The notes under the pieces: generated by a model | The model's database searches: none | What the model was told of the DNA's origin: nothing | Seen by the model: only the letters and a program-made list of their open reading frames with translations | Program-made: the position numbers and the translations under genes | Source of the DNA: Multifurca ochricompacta | Lineage: Eukaryota > Basidiomycota > Agaricomycetes > Russulales > Russulaceae | DNA: 64,000 nt | Assembly (NCBI GenBank): GCA_022496185.1 | Contig: WTXG01000029.1 | Coordinates: 268,769 to 332,768, forward strand | Direction: 5' to 3' | In this document: positions 44,984 through 55,620 of the stretch, piece by piece | How the letters are laid out: the number at the start of each line of letters is the position of its first letter | Position numbering within the stretch: position 1 is the first letter of the stretch

Positions 44984-47900
44984 TTAACTGTTCTTGGGCG
45001 CTTCTGGGTGTCGGGTGTGAAACTCTGCGATAAGGGTCGGGGCAGAGATATCTCCAGCTGGTTCCCATGAGTTGTCAGAGGCTGGGAATCCCTTCCACTT
45101 GATTAGGTAGTACAACTTGCGCCCTCGGCCTTGTCGCTTCAAATCTAGAATGCGTTCTACTTCCCACTCTTCTTCCCCATTGATAAGGTCAGGTGGCGGT
45201 CTCGGGAAGTTTTCTCCATGTAGAGACATTTCCTTGTAAGGGGTGAGTAGTCTGGCATGGAAGACCGGGTGAATGCGCCATGTCGGGGGAAGTTTGAGTT
45301 CATATGACACATCTGACAGCTTCCTTGTTATCTCGAAGGGCCCATGACGTCGGGGCGCTAGTTTGGCTGTTGGATGTGACGTGTGAATGTTCTTCCCTTC
45401 CAACCACACCAGGTCATTGGTTCGATAGGGTGTGAATCTTGTGGGCTTCTCTGCCAGGGTCTTTTGCGCCTTCAACAGGTTTTCATTGGCCGATTTCCTG
45501 ATCTCTTCCCATTGGTTGATACGCTGTGTGACTGAGGGGACATTCATTGGCTTTCCCATCCATGTGGCTCGGGGTGTCCATCCCATGATAAGCGAGAATG
45601 GGGTGTGCTTCGTGGTGCCGTTGGGCCAAGAATTGTGTGCAAATTCCGCCATTGCGAGCCAGTCAGCCCAATCATCTTGTCGTCCATTGCACCAGAACCG
45701 AAGGTACTGTTCGAGCCATTGGTTTGTTCTTTCTGACTGTCCATCTGTCTGTGGGTGATATGCCGTCGAAATGTTTTGGGTAATGTCCAGCGTTTTGCAG
45801 AGTGCCCTGGCGAATGCTGATGTGAAGCGTGGGTCATGGTCTGAGATGATCTTTTCAGGAAGGCCATAGTGTCTGTAGACATGATTCAGGTAAAGTTTGG
45901 CCACTTCCTCGGCCATAATGGACTCTTTGCAGGGTATGAACAGTGCTGCTTTCGAACAATCATGGTCGGTGATGGTCAAGATTGAGTCGAACCCTCTGGA
46001 AGTGGGGAGTTTGACGATGAAGTCCATGGCAATGGTCTGGAATGGTTGTGAAGTCGTTGGTGCAATTGGGAATGGTGCTGGTGGGTGTGGGTGTGTATTC
46101 ACTTTGTTGGCCTGGCAGTCTGCACATCCCTTCACATATTCCTCCACATCTTTCTTCATGTTCGGCCACCAGTAGTCTCGTTTAGCAAGGGCGTATGTGT
46201 TAGCAATGCCGGGATGTCCTGCAGAGGGAAGGTCATGGTGAAAATGGATCACCCCCCGCTTAATGTTGTCGCCACCGGTGACAATGAGCTGATCCCCGTC
46301 CTTCCACCAGAGGCCATTGATTTTCTTCAGGTTATGTGCATCTGCCCATGTTTCGCATAATTGTTGATTCATGTTCTGTGAAACTTGGGCCCATAAATCC
46401 ATGTCGTGAAGACTGACAACCGCTGTCCTTGCAAAAACCTCTTCGGGGAGTACTGTGATGTCATTGTTATCCTCCCCACCGTTATTCAGATCTGGTCGTC
46501 GTGACAGCGCGTCTGCACGTGCATTGCAACTACCTGTGATGTGTTTCAACACGAAATTGTATTCTTCTAGCTCCAGAACCTTGCGAGCAACTCGCCGACT
46601 AATCTTGTGGGGCTCCTTCCAATAGAGTAGGTTGGAGTGGTTGGTGTAAATTATAGTCTTATGAGGGGTTCCCGCTAGGTATGGTCGCCAGTGTCGCAGT
46701 GCCTTCACAATGGCTAGTAATTCTCTATCCCAGATGTCGTAGTTTCGTTCGGCCGGCGAGAACGTTTCCGAGTAGAAGGCAACCGGGTGGAGCAACCCAG
46801 TCGCATCTCGTTGATTCAGTACCGCGCCATTGGCAAAGTGAGACGCATTGACTTCCAGTTCAAAGGGCTTTTCTAAATCTGGTTGTAGGAGGACTGGCTC
46901 GGAGCTGATGATATTGCGAATCTGCTTGAAGGCACGTTGCTGCTCCTCTGTCCATTGCCATGGCACATCCTTCTTCAACAGTCCATTTAGTGGCTGGGCA
47001 ATCTCGGAGAATCCTCGAACAAATCGTCGGTAGAAGTTGCAAAACCCCACAAAGGAGCGCACGTCCTTGACGCACGTGGGGACGGGCCATTCCCAAACTC
47101 CTTGGACTTTTACTGGGTCCATTCGCACCTGTCCTCCTTCTAGGATAACTCCCAGGTACTCCACAACTGGCTGTTCAAATGAGCATTTAGCCAGTTTAAG
47201 GTATAGGTCATGCTCGTATAAAATGTCCAGCACTTGGTGTACTCGTGCTCGATGGCAAGCAAGGTCGTTTGGAGTAGCTACTAGGATATCGTCCATGTAC
47301 ACCACCACCTCGCCAGTAAGGATGAGATCGCGGAATATATGGTTCATCATGGATTGGAATGTAGCTGGCGAGTTGGTGAGGCCGAAAAACATGACATTTG
47401 GTTCAAAAAGCCCTTGGTTGGTTTTGAACGCTGCTTTACACTGATCTCCTTCCTTGATCCAGACATTGTTGTATCCCCAGCGGACGTCCATTTTAGAGAA
47501 CAGGGACTTGTCTCGCATGGTGTCGATGAGCTCCGATATGAGGGGTAGTGGATAGGCATTTTTCACAGTGTAGGCATTAATTTGTTGATAATCCTGGACG
47601 GGTCGGAGCTTTCCATCCTTCTTTCTGATAAAGAAGAATGGTGACACGTATGGTGATTTTGACAGACGAATATATCCTTTTGCAAGATGTTCCTCGAGAA
47701 ACGCAGTGAGTGCCGTTTGTTCTGCCTGTGACAGTGGGTAGATTTTGCAGTCAATTGCTGATGGAGTGTTGGGTACAAATTCAATAGCATGGTCCCATGG
47801 TCGTGCAGGCGGGAAACGTTGCGACTCCTCTTCTGAGAAGACCTTCCAATGGCGGTGATATTCCTGCGGCACTACCTCTTCAAAAGTCTTTTCCACCTGT

Positions 47901-48469
47901 CCCTCTATTGCCTTCTGTGCGAGTTCCGATGCCTTGGTAGTGAAGCCATGGCTCAGATCTTCTTCCTTATCCATCTTCCGTGCTATCGAATGTCGGGCGG
48001 CATAGTCGTACCCCATTGACGTGATAAGGACAGGGTAGAATTCTTTATCCATGGTCGCGTCGCTCCAGTTAATTTTTGGTTCGAATGCTGCAAGCCAGGG
48101 ATACCCCAGGACAAGATCTTCGTCACCTAAGTTGGTGACTAGGAAGTGGATGGCTTTTGTTACTTCCCCTACTTGGACATTGAGGTCAGTATAGTGCGTA
48201 ATCTTTCCCGCTCGGTTGGCGGTTCCATCAATATTCCAGATATTCTTTTCCTGGGGAAGTGCCAGCATTCCCAATCCCATGGTTCTTGCCATTCGTGGGC
48301 TGATAAAATTGTCGGTGGCACCTGAGTCAATCAGGATGTCACGGTCGGCCGTTTTCTGTGTAGTCTCGAAATGTACTGGTATTCTCAATGACTTGAAGCG
48401 ACTAGTATACACAGAGGTTACATGTAATGCTCTTGCCCAGGCCGATGGGTTTGAGCTGGTCAAAAATCC
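44984..48469 (-). CDS. Chv2 pol polyprotein (intact)
   Basis: The frame is open from upstream of the GGATTTT shift site to PKNS at 44984 (1184 codons in all, about 1160 after the site). Order: retropepsin (DSGATDNFISPRM), RT ([21 protein letters not shown]), RNase H ([25 protein letters not shown]), integrase HHCC (HHDLPSAGHPG, CADCQAN), catalytic region (DFIVKLPTSRG, ISDHDPRFTS, QTDGQSERTNQW) and chromodomain (WEVERILDLKR..LYYLIKWKGF). Two usually charged sites differ from Chv1 (DHDPRF for DRDPRF; EVNASH for EVDASH, at an RNase H Asp), so openness does not prove full activity. Expression requires a -1 shift from gag. Confidence 0.92.
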   Translation of the reverse strand, partial: GFLTSSNPSAWARALHVTSVYTSRFKSLRIPVHFETTQKTADRDILIDSGATDNFISPRMARTMGLGMLALPQEKNIWNIDGTANRAGKITHYTDLNVQVGEVTKAIHFLVTNLGDEDLVLGYPWLAAFEPKINWSDATMDKEFYPVLITSMGYDYAARHSIARKMDKEEDLSHGFTTKASELAQKAIEGQVEKTFEEVVPQEYHRHWKVFSEEESQRFPPARPWDHAIEFVPNTPSAIDCKIYPLSQAEQTALTAFLEEHLAKGYIRLSKSPYVSPFFFIRKKDGKLRPVQDYQQINAYTVKNAYPLPLISELIDTMRDKSLFSKMDVRWGYNNVWIKEGDQCKAAFKTNQGLFEPNVMFFGLTNSPATFQSMMNHIFRDLILTGEVVVYMDDILVATPNDLACHRARVHQVLDILYEHDLYLKLAKCSFEQPVVEYLGVILEGGQVRMDPVKVQGVWEWPVPTCVKDVRSFVGFCNFYRRFVRGFSEIAQPLNGLLKKDVPWQWTEEQQRAFKQIRNIISSEPVLLQPDLEKPFELEVNASHFANGAVLNQRDATGLLHPVAFYSETFSPAERNYDIWDRELLAIVKALRHWRPYLAGTPHKTIIYTNHSNLLYWKEPHKISRRVARKVLELEEYNFVLKHITGSCNARADALSRRPDLNNGGEDNNDITVLPEEVFARTAVVSLHDMDLWAQVSQNMNQQLCETWADAHNLKKINGLWWKDGDQLIVTGGDNIKRGVIHFHHDLPSAGHPGIANTYALAKRDYWWPNMKKDVEEYVKGCADCQANKVNTHPHPPAPFPIAPTTSQPFQTIAMDFIVKLPTSRGFDSILTITDHDCSKAALFIPCKESIMAEEVAKLYLNHVYRHYGLPEKIISDHDPRFTSAFARALCKTLDITQNISTAYHPQTDGQSERTNQWLEQYLRFWCNGRQDDWADWLAMAEFAHNSWPNGTTKHTPFSLIMGWTPRATWMGKPMNVPSVTQRINQWEEIRKSANENLLKAQKTLAEKPTRFTPYRTNDLVWLEGKNIHTSHPTAKLAPRRHGPFEITRKLSDVSYELKLPPTWRIHPVFHARLLTPYKEMSLHGENFPRPPPDLINGEEEWEVERILDLKRQGRGRKLYYLIKWKGFPASDNSWEPAGDISAPTLIAEFHTRHPEAPKNS

Positions 48470-49967
48470 TTCTTCGCAAATGCCTTTTCTACCAAGATGG
48501 CTCTTACTTCTTCGCTTTCTTTCATCATACTTGCCCATATATCCTGCGCTTTTTCTTCTTTCGTCTTTTTGTCGATCGTTGGTGGATTGTTACGAACGGG
48601 CACGACCGTTGCTTCCGCTGCCTGTGCCCCCTTTTTCGGACATTCCCTCAACATGTGCCCCTGGGCTTTACAGCGAAAGCACCTCCCTTCCTTCATCAGG
48701 GTCTGCCTTTCGTCTTCAGTGAGTGCTACCCGTGCTCTGGTTCTGTCGGCGGAGGTATCCATGGCATTAGGATCCCTCTGACTGGCGTGTGCGGGTTTAA
48801 CTCTGAAGGCAGCCTTCCACTGGTTGCGGGTCTTCCCTTTTTTGTATCAACCCCAAAGCGTGTTTGGAAGTCTAGGTAGTCTTGCTGCTGTCGTTGAGCA
48901 GTGTCAACCCATGTATCCCAGTCATTGGGGTGATGGAACTGGATAATGTTCTTTACCAGTGGATTGGGCAATCCCTGGGAGAAGAGGTCCAGTGTTGCCT
49001 CTTCATCAGTATTGTAGCCAGCTCTGTTGGCTAGGCTTCTGAACTTTGCCACATAGGCGTCCAGTTCTCCTTTCTCCATTCTCAAGGCCTTAAGTTCTCT
49101 AGCGGCCTTCTGCTTGGCCTGTCCATCTGTAAAGGCATCCTTGAACCTCTGGGCGATAGTTTCCCAGAGGCCTTCGCTGGTGGTATGACGACCACTCTCA
49201 ATCTGTTCGTTTAGCCATTCCAGCTGCTCCATCGTCCAGTCATCTACCGCCTCTCCCCGAATCAATGATAGAAAGAGGTTGGCACGTTGGAAGGGGTTGA
49301 TGATCTGGGGGACATCGTGGTTGAAGTTCTTGAAGGTGGTGAACTCCAACATAAACTTTTTGCTTTGCAATCGATCTCCTGTGAATGTCTGTGGTAATAC
49401 ACCTGACAGGCGTCCCGATGGTGGGGGAATGTTGGGTGGTAACATGGCTGGTGGGGGTGGAGGAGGAGGAGCCGGATCTGGGAGTTGGGCTGCGATGGTG
49501 GACATGTTCTGGTAAAATGGGGTGACGGTGTCGGTAGATTGTATGGATATCTGGGGAGTTGTCAAAGCAGGGGCTCTGGACGTGACAACTACGGGTGCAA
49601 CTGGGGATATAGTCGACGCTAATACCAGTGCTTCTTCACTATGTTCTTCTACGTACTCTTCTGGTTCAGAGTCCGTAACAATGGCCAGGGGATTCTCCCT
49701 CCACGGTCCTAATCCAAATTCAGGGGGAGCGGGTCCTGTAGTAACCCAAGAGTGTCAGCTGTCCGAATATCGGATACGATACCAAACTCTTTTCTCGTTG
49801 TCGTATTCTACCGGTTGGTATCGTCCGTCGTGATAGACGTAGTATCCAAACTCAGACTCAAAATCTTTCCAGGTGGCAGAGCCAAGTACTTGTTGTGAAA
49901 GGTCAGGCTCGTCCCTTCGTTCAATGGGTTCTTCTTTGAATAGGGTCTGACTGCGGCTGGAAGCCAT
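48460..49967 (-). pseudogene. Chv2 gag, one stop and one frameshift
   Basis: This is the only chromovirus copy here with ATG at the gag start (49965-49967, MASSRSQTLFKEE). TGA at 49755-49757 replaces an Arg codon in SDSRHSW, and one base is lost near 48838 (TKKGKTRDQW). The zinc knuckle CFRCKAQGHMLREC and the normal end VEKAFAKKDF plus stop remain. Confidence 0.88.
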
Positions 49968-49973
49968 GATGAG

Positions 49974-49984
49974 AGACTCGACTT
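49974..49984 (-). promoter_or_regulatory. Chv2 self-priming primer-binding site
   Basis: AAGTCGAGTCT two bases from the 5' LTR, with its 11-base complement in the LTR at 50209-50219. Confidence 0.7.
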
Positions 49985-49986
49985 GA

Positions 49987-50574
49987 TGTTACGCCCGGTG
50001 CGGGATGTTCCACACAACTTGTGTGACAGCGCGGTTCGTGAGTTTAGATAAGGGACCAATCGGATCCCTTGGAGTTGAGCATGGTGAGTCAAAGTCAAGG
50101 AGGCTGTACTCCTAGACAATGGTGAGCGGAAAAGTGCCAGAAGCACTGAGACTAGTATCTTTCAGGAGACAAAGGGGAGTCCAGAAGACAAGCACCGATG
50201 TATTCAATAAGTCGAGTCTGAGGTCTACAAGGTGACTACAGTGGACTTATATACATAATCGAATGAGCGTCTAAAGATAAGATAACGTAGAGTCATGTGG
50301 GCCCGAATATACAAAAGCGGAGGGCGTAAAGCCTGGCTTCTGATAGGGAATTAAGTAAGTGTCCATTCGTAAAGATAAGAGATAGGAGATAAGCAATGGT
50401 GAGTCAAACATATGTACAGTAACGTAAACAAGGACAAAGGCAGTCACGGGGAAGGGAGCAAGGCATGTGATGGATCCCATGATGGAGACATGATCTGGTA
50501 GTGAAGGGTAGGCAGCAGGGAGGGATTGTCGTTGGGTAGGAAGAAAAAGACTGGTAGAGATGGGGTTTGTAACA
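49987..50574 (-). repeat. Chv2 5' LTR
   Basis: 588 bases, TGTTACG..GTAACA, with TATATAA on the minus strand near 50254. Confidence 0.95.
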
Positions 50575-52018
50575 CTATTGATGCACAGCTGGAGTTGATG
50601 TATTCTTCTGCAGTTGGGCATTGCCTAATACGATGTCCAGTCCTGGTACAGAAGGCACATCCCTCAATGGGATCGCGGCGACGGAAGAATACTGCCTTTG
50701 CAGTACTGACACTGGATGGGATGGAAGGTGGATTAGTGAGTGGCGCCGGGCGATCTGAGGACTGAGGCCAGGTTGTGGATGGGGGAGTTTGGCGAATGGG
50801 GGCTTGTTGAGCAAAGGTCGGCTTGGGGATGGATTGCACAATGATCGGGTACCAATACAGACACTGTCCATACAGGCTGGCGTATTCTGGGTCGCTTTGG
50901 GGAAGTGATTGAAATTTAAGCATGAAGTTGCTGATCTCCTGATTCTCCTGTTCTCATGAAGTGTCCCAGAACTGGACAGACTTGCTGGGTAGTTCAGTAG
51001 CAATGGGGTATACTTCTTGTCTAGGAACATCTTCTCACTGCTGGAAGTCTGGAGGTGAACGATCGTAATTGCATCCATGCCAATCCTCTTCGTTTGTCCT
51101 TACATCACTCGGTTTACTGCTGTACCATTGTTGTAGCAAGGGGTTGGGCCTTGGGTCCTGTCCAGAGAAGGAAGCCTTCCAATCATTGTCTGGGCTGGGC
51201 ATGGCAATGGGCCGGTTAGCAAACTCTATGTGCGCTACCCTGTATACTTCTTTGTAATCAAAATGGCTGTTAGGGTGATCTGGATACTTAGAAAGAAGTC
51301 GAGAGTACAACCGCCTCTGATCTTCGAAGTGAAAGCTGTTCCAGAAGGAGGAGTTGCACTCTTCATCCGAAAGCCGCTTGGAGTTGACCAATGGTTTAGA
51401 CAGCAATAGGAACCTCTTATAGTACGTGTGCACAGCTTCTTCATCATCCATTCGAGCTTGAGAATTGAGCCTGGTCATCTCCTGGAGACACTGTTTAGTG
51501 TACTGGCTGTGCTCAGAAGATTCCACATAGAGTTGCTCCAAAGAGTTCTTGAATGTGTTCCAGTTTTGAGTGTCATAGCCATCTAGGTACTTCCAGAGTT
51601 GTCGCATTTCAGAAGGCACATAACGGGTAATCTGTTCCACTTTTTGTTGACTCAAAAGACCATGAGCAGTTGCCAAGTCTTCGAATTCTTTGATGAAGAA
51701 CTCAATCGGGTCATCTGATTGATCAGAGAAGAATGGGGCTTGCCGAGAGTGAGGAGGGGGCATCGCAGCAGGACCAGAGATGTGGTTGTTCGATGTCATG
51801 ACTGGCACAGGGGGAGGTGCTGTAGTTGACTGATTATAAGTGGGTAGGGGCTGAACTGGAAGCAAAGATTGATGTCAGAGCAAGGGTGAAGGAGGCGAGA
51901 CTGTATTGAAACTAGATGGAGTGAGAAAGGAGGCCGGTCTTAGTTGGAATGCTGTAGTGTCAGATGGAAGGGGGAATGAGGAAGTAACAGGAAGCGCGTC
52001 TGGAAGCAATGGACTTGG
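50575..52018 (-). pseudogene. Gyp5 gag, N-terminus cut by Chv3
   Basis: Ser/Pro-rich start, then a capsid-like helical region (IEFFIKEFEDLATAHGLL, QNWNTFKNSLEQLYVES) and a CAFCTRTGHRIRQC zinc knuckle near 50640. TGA at 51875-51877 and shifts near 51040 and 50950 break it. It ends at Chv2 on the left and at the Chv3 LTR (52019) on the right. Confidence 0.85.
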
Positions 52019-52613
52019 TGTTACAAACCCTGTTGCATTGTCTCTTTTTCCTTTCCTCTTCATGTGACATGTTGCTTGGTTCTGTTGGCCCCTTCATTGA
52101 CTGTGTTGTGATGTCCTTTGTACATATTTGTCCCTTATCTTTGATTCAGGCTGTGCTTATCTCTGACTCATATTTTACACAAGAACTCTTATGTATTTTC
52201 CCACCAGAAACGCGACTATACTGAATCCATCTACGTATATTCTCACCTGGTCCACATTGACTCCATTCCCCATTCAGACATATTACGACTTTGTTGATAC
52301 ATCAAGTATGATACTCCGATTCAGACTCCAATCTCTATTACGTATATAAGGCCCGCCTAGATAGCCTGTATGCCTTAGACTCGACTTCTTAATTGACTTG
52401 GTGCATTACCTTCTGGGTGATCTCTAAGACCCGACTCTTGAATTGTCTCAGTGCTTCTGGCACTCATCCACTCACCAGTACTAAGGGATTAGCTCCTTGG
52501 TATTGACTTCTCACCCAAACTCTGTGTACTTGAAAGACAGTACACACCTGACTTTGTAGTTTCGCTACGCAACTTATCACACATCATGATGAATGCCCAC
52601 ACCAGGTGTTACA
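52019..52613 (+). repeat. Chv3 5' LTR
   Basis: 595 bases, TGTTACA..TGTTACA, with TATATAA at 52343 and AGACTCGACTT at 52377-52387. The primer site AAGTTGAGTCT (52616-52626) pairs with it except for one position that would be a G-U pair in RNA. Confidence 0.88.
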
Positions 52614-54547
52614 TTAAGTTGAGTCTCTCCCCACCGTGGCTTCATCCAGCTGCAGTCAGACCCTGCACAATGAAGAGCTTATCGACTGCCGAGACAAGGA
52701 TAATCTTTCACAACAAGTCCTTGGCTCTGCCATCTGGAAAGATTTTGAAACCAAGTTTGGATACTATGTCTATCACGACAATCAGTACCAGCCAGTTGAA
52801 TACGATGAACAGAAACGGGTCTGGTACCATATCTGTTACTCTAGAAGCCACCATTCCTGGGTTACTACAGGACCTGCCCCACCAGAGTACGGCCTAGGAC
52901 CTTGGAGAGAGAATCCTCCAGCCATCGTCACCAACTCAGAAACAGAAGAATACATAGAAGAAAGCAGCGAAGATGCACAGGTCATAGCCACTGATTTTAT
53001 GGCTCAGACAGTTGCACCAGAGAGTACTACATTCAGAATATCTGCTTTAGTCTCTCCCCAGATTACACAACAAACCTCAGACACCCCGACCATCACCTAT
53101 CCCACGATGTCGACCATCGCTGCACAATTGCCAGACCCCGCTCCAGTTGTCCCTGCCCCAAACCTCCCTCCCCCATCAGGACACCTTACAGGAGTCCTGC
53201 CGACCACGTTCACCGGCAATCAATCTCAGAGCAAAAAGTTCATGCTCGAGTTTGAGACGTTCAAAAACTTCAACCATGACGTCCCACAAATCATGAACCC
53301 CTTCCAACGCACCAACCTTTTCCTCTCACTTATCAGAGGGGATTCCGTTGACGATTGGACAATGGAGCAGATTGAATGGCTGAACGACAGAGTTACAGCC
53401 GGAACCAGAACCACAGACGAGGATCTGTGGGATACAGTGGTGCAAAGATTTAAAGACGCCTTCACAGATGGGCAGGCCAAGCAGAAGGCCGCCAGAGAAT
53501 TGAAGTCCCTGAAAATGGAAAGAGGGGACTTGGATGGCTATGTGGCCAGATTTCGCAACTTGGCCAAGAGAGCAGGGTATGATGTGAATGAAGAGGCAAC
53601 ACTTGACCTCTTCTCCCAGGGGCTACCCAACCCCCTGGTGAAAAATATCATCCAATTCCATCACCCCGAGTCATGGAGCCAGTGGACCAGTGCTGCTAGG
53701 ACACAGCAGCAGGATTATTTGGATTTCCAGATGCGCTTTGGAATAGACACAAAGAAGGGCAAAACCCGTGACCAGTGGAAAGCGGCATTTGGGGTAAAAC
53801 CCACTACCCCACGAGATCCCAATGCCATGGATACGTCAGCAGATTGCACCAAAGCCCATGCAGCCCTCACTGATGATGAAAAGAAAAACCTTATGAAGGA
53901 AGGGCGCTGCTTTCATTGCCAAGCACAAGGGCATATGTCACAATTCTGCCCAAAGAAAACAGTCTGTGCTGCTGAAGCAACAGCGGCCACTGCTACCACA
54001 GCACCACCAGTACAGAACCTGCCGACTCCAGCAAAAGAAAACCCAGTCACTGCCCCAAAAACTAAAGAACAAAAGGCGGCAGCCATATGGGTAGGGCCTA
54101 GCACGAGTGCACTCGTGAGTTACCCGGATCCGAACTCGTGGGTATTTAGATTAGATAATCCCATACTCGGATCCGCATGAGTATGTTCCCACGGATCACC
54201 CGGAGCCACGAGTCCTATACTCGCACGGATCCGAGTACTCGTGGGTATACTCGTAGGTTTACTTGTAAGGTTTGAGGCAGCCAGAGATCTTCATCTTGCA
54301 TACACAGAAAGAATATATATATTACTACAATCCCACGAAGTTTCAAGTCAGATCATGCATCCGATCCAAAATAAAACAAGAATCAGTTACAATATCTATA
54401 GAAATGTGAAAAAACGCGAAAAAACGCGAAAAAACGCGAAGTGTGGGGCGCGCCGATCGGACCGTGCATTGCCTTCCTATCTAGGAAGGTAGGCTTAAGA
54501 ATGCACGCGTCGGCACACGTCGGTACAGAGATGCCGGGATCACGCCT

Positions 54548-55200
54548 AATTGATAAGATCAAAAACGCGTTCACAATTAATTAGATACTTAGGATATACA
54601 TCTAAGTGATAAGATCAAAAATGTGTTCACAGTTAATTAGATACTTGGGATATACATCTAATACAAGTGATAAGATCAAAATGCGTTCACAATTAATTAG
54701 ATACTTGGGATGTACATCTAAGTGATAAGATCAAAAATGCGTTCACAATTAATTAGATACTTAGGATGTACATCTAAGTGATAAGATCAAAAATGCGTTC
54801 ACAATTAATTAGATACTTAGGATGTACATCTAAGTGATAAGATCAAAAACGCGTTCACAATTAATTAGATACTAAAGATATACATCTAAGATAATACAAG
54901 TGATAAGATCAAAACGCGTTCACAATTAATTAGATACTTGGGATATACATCTAAGTGATAAGATCAAAAACGCGTTCACAGTTAATTAGATACTTAGGAT
55001 ATACATCTAATACAAGTGATAAGATCAAAAATGCGTTCACAATTAATTAGATACTTGGGATGTACATCTAAGTGATAAGATCAAAAATGCGTTCACAATT
55101 AATTAGATACTAAAGATATACATCTAAGATAATACAAGTGATAAGATCAAAACGCGTTCACAATTAAATAGATACAAGTGATAAAATCAATTCTGCATAA
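54548..55200 (+). repeat. Minisatellite, about 11 units of 55-66 bases
   Basis: The unit is TGATAAGATCAAAAA(C/T)GCGTTC..ACAATTAATTAGATACTT(A/G)GGAT(A/G)TACATCTAAG. Eleven units and a partial twelfth can be counted. Some units carry a TACAAG or ATAATACAAG tail, and those longer forms recur with a spacing that suggests block duplication. There are no unique spacers, so this is not CRISPR-like. Confidence 0.9.
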
Positions 55201-55236
55201 CCCTATATATAATATATTGTGTGCCTTTACCATTGA

Positions 55237-55313
55237 GGCTGGGTGGCTTAGTGGTTAGAGCACCGGACCGAGCTTGTTCCCGGAGGTCTTAGGTTCAATC
55301 CATGTTTCAGCCA
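55237..55313 (+). ncRNA. tRNA-like sequence inside hAT-2
   Basis: It has box A TGGCTTAGTGG and box B GGTTCAATCC, a 7-pair acceptor stem (GGCTGGG with TTCAGCC, two G-T pairs), discriminator A, and a D stem GCTT/GAGC. The anticodon arm is four bases too long and the T stem is poorly paired. It is more likely a tRNA-derived (SINE-like) piece than a working tRNA; no anticodon can be assigned. Confidence 0.5.
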
Positions 55314-55613
55314 TTTCTGTTCTAGGTTGATGAGCCTAGTAAAAAAATAATTTTATATAATAATATTCCCACGAGTATTCCGCAAGTACCCGTGCGGGTA
55401 CCCGGGGTGCCAAAATCAATACCCGGATCCGCATGAGTATTTTCCCACGGATCACCCGGATCCGCGAGTATCAATACCGCGAGTTTTCCCACGGCTCTAC
55501 TCAAAAAACTCGCGAGTTACCTGGACTCGTGCTATGCCCTACATATGGGAACACATGATGAACAAGGATGGGGCAGTACATGCCCTGATTGTCGATAAAG
55601 CCTTTGGCCAAAA

Positions 55614-55620
55614 GGATTTT
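55614..55620 (+). other. Chv3 gag-pol GGATTTT shift site
   Basis: GGATTTT followed at once by TGA in the gag frame (GAT TTT TGA); the pol frame reads GGA TTT TTG ATT GGC, one base back. Confidence 0.55.

Larger units (their letters stand above)
43097..50574 (-). mobile_element. Chv2: Ty3 chromovirus with intact pol
   Basis: A 7478-base minus-strand element in Gyp5 gag with the duplication CTATT (43092-43096 and 50575-50579). The 588-base LTRs differ at nine sites I counted, all transitions, so it is older than Chv1. Gag has one stop and one shift, ORF3 several shifts, while pol is open over its full length. Confidence 0.95.
29465..52018 (-). mobile_element. Gyp5: Ty3-type element carrying four insertions
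   Basis: One old minus-strand element can be followed through its pieces: gag (50575-52018), gag end and protease (42081-43096), RT, RNase H and integrase zinc region (37187-39820), integrase core (29973-30795) and 3' LTR (29465-29871). The breaks are Chv2, TIR-3 and Cop1. Chv3 cuts the gag N-terminus, so the 5' LTR must lie beyond the right edge of the window. No chromodomain is seen. Several in-frame TGA codons sit where Arg is plausible. Confidence 0.85.
54092..55541. mobile_element. hAT-2: non-autonomous hAT-like element in Chv3 gag
   Basis: Inverted ends TAGGGC(C/A)TAGCACGAG, 8-base duplication CATATGGG (54084-54091 and 55542-55549), 1450 bases. Ends are full of CGGATCC/ACTCGTGGG motifs able to fold back. 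It contains a short (A6CGCG)3 run at 54413-54438, a palindrome CCTTCCTATCTAGGAAGG (54472-54489) like that of hAT-1, a 58-base minisatellite and a tRNA-like sequence. No transposase. Confidence 0.88.

Noticed and set aside
54548..55200. Regular direct repeats resembling a CRISPR array
   Set aside because: Units are adjacent with no unique spacers, and the DNA is fungal.
55237..55313. A functional tRNA gene
   Set aside because: The anticodon arm is four bases too long and the T stem is mispaired; it lies inside a transposon.
54091..55542. hAT-2 read with ends GTAGGGC and a 6-base ATATGG duplication
   Set aside because: Moving the end by one base gives an exact 8-base CATATGGG duplication and a TAGGG end, which fits the hAT rule better and restores the same gag frame.
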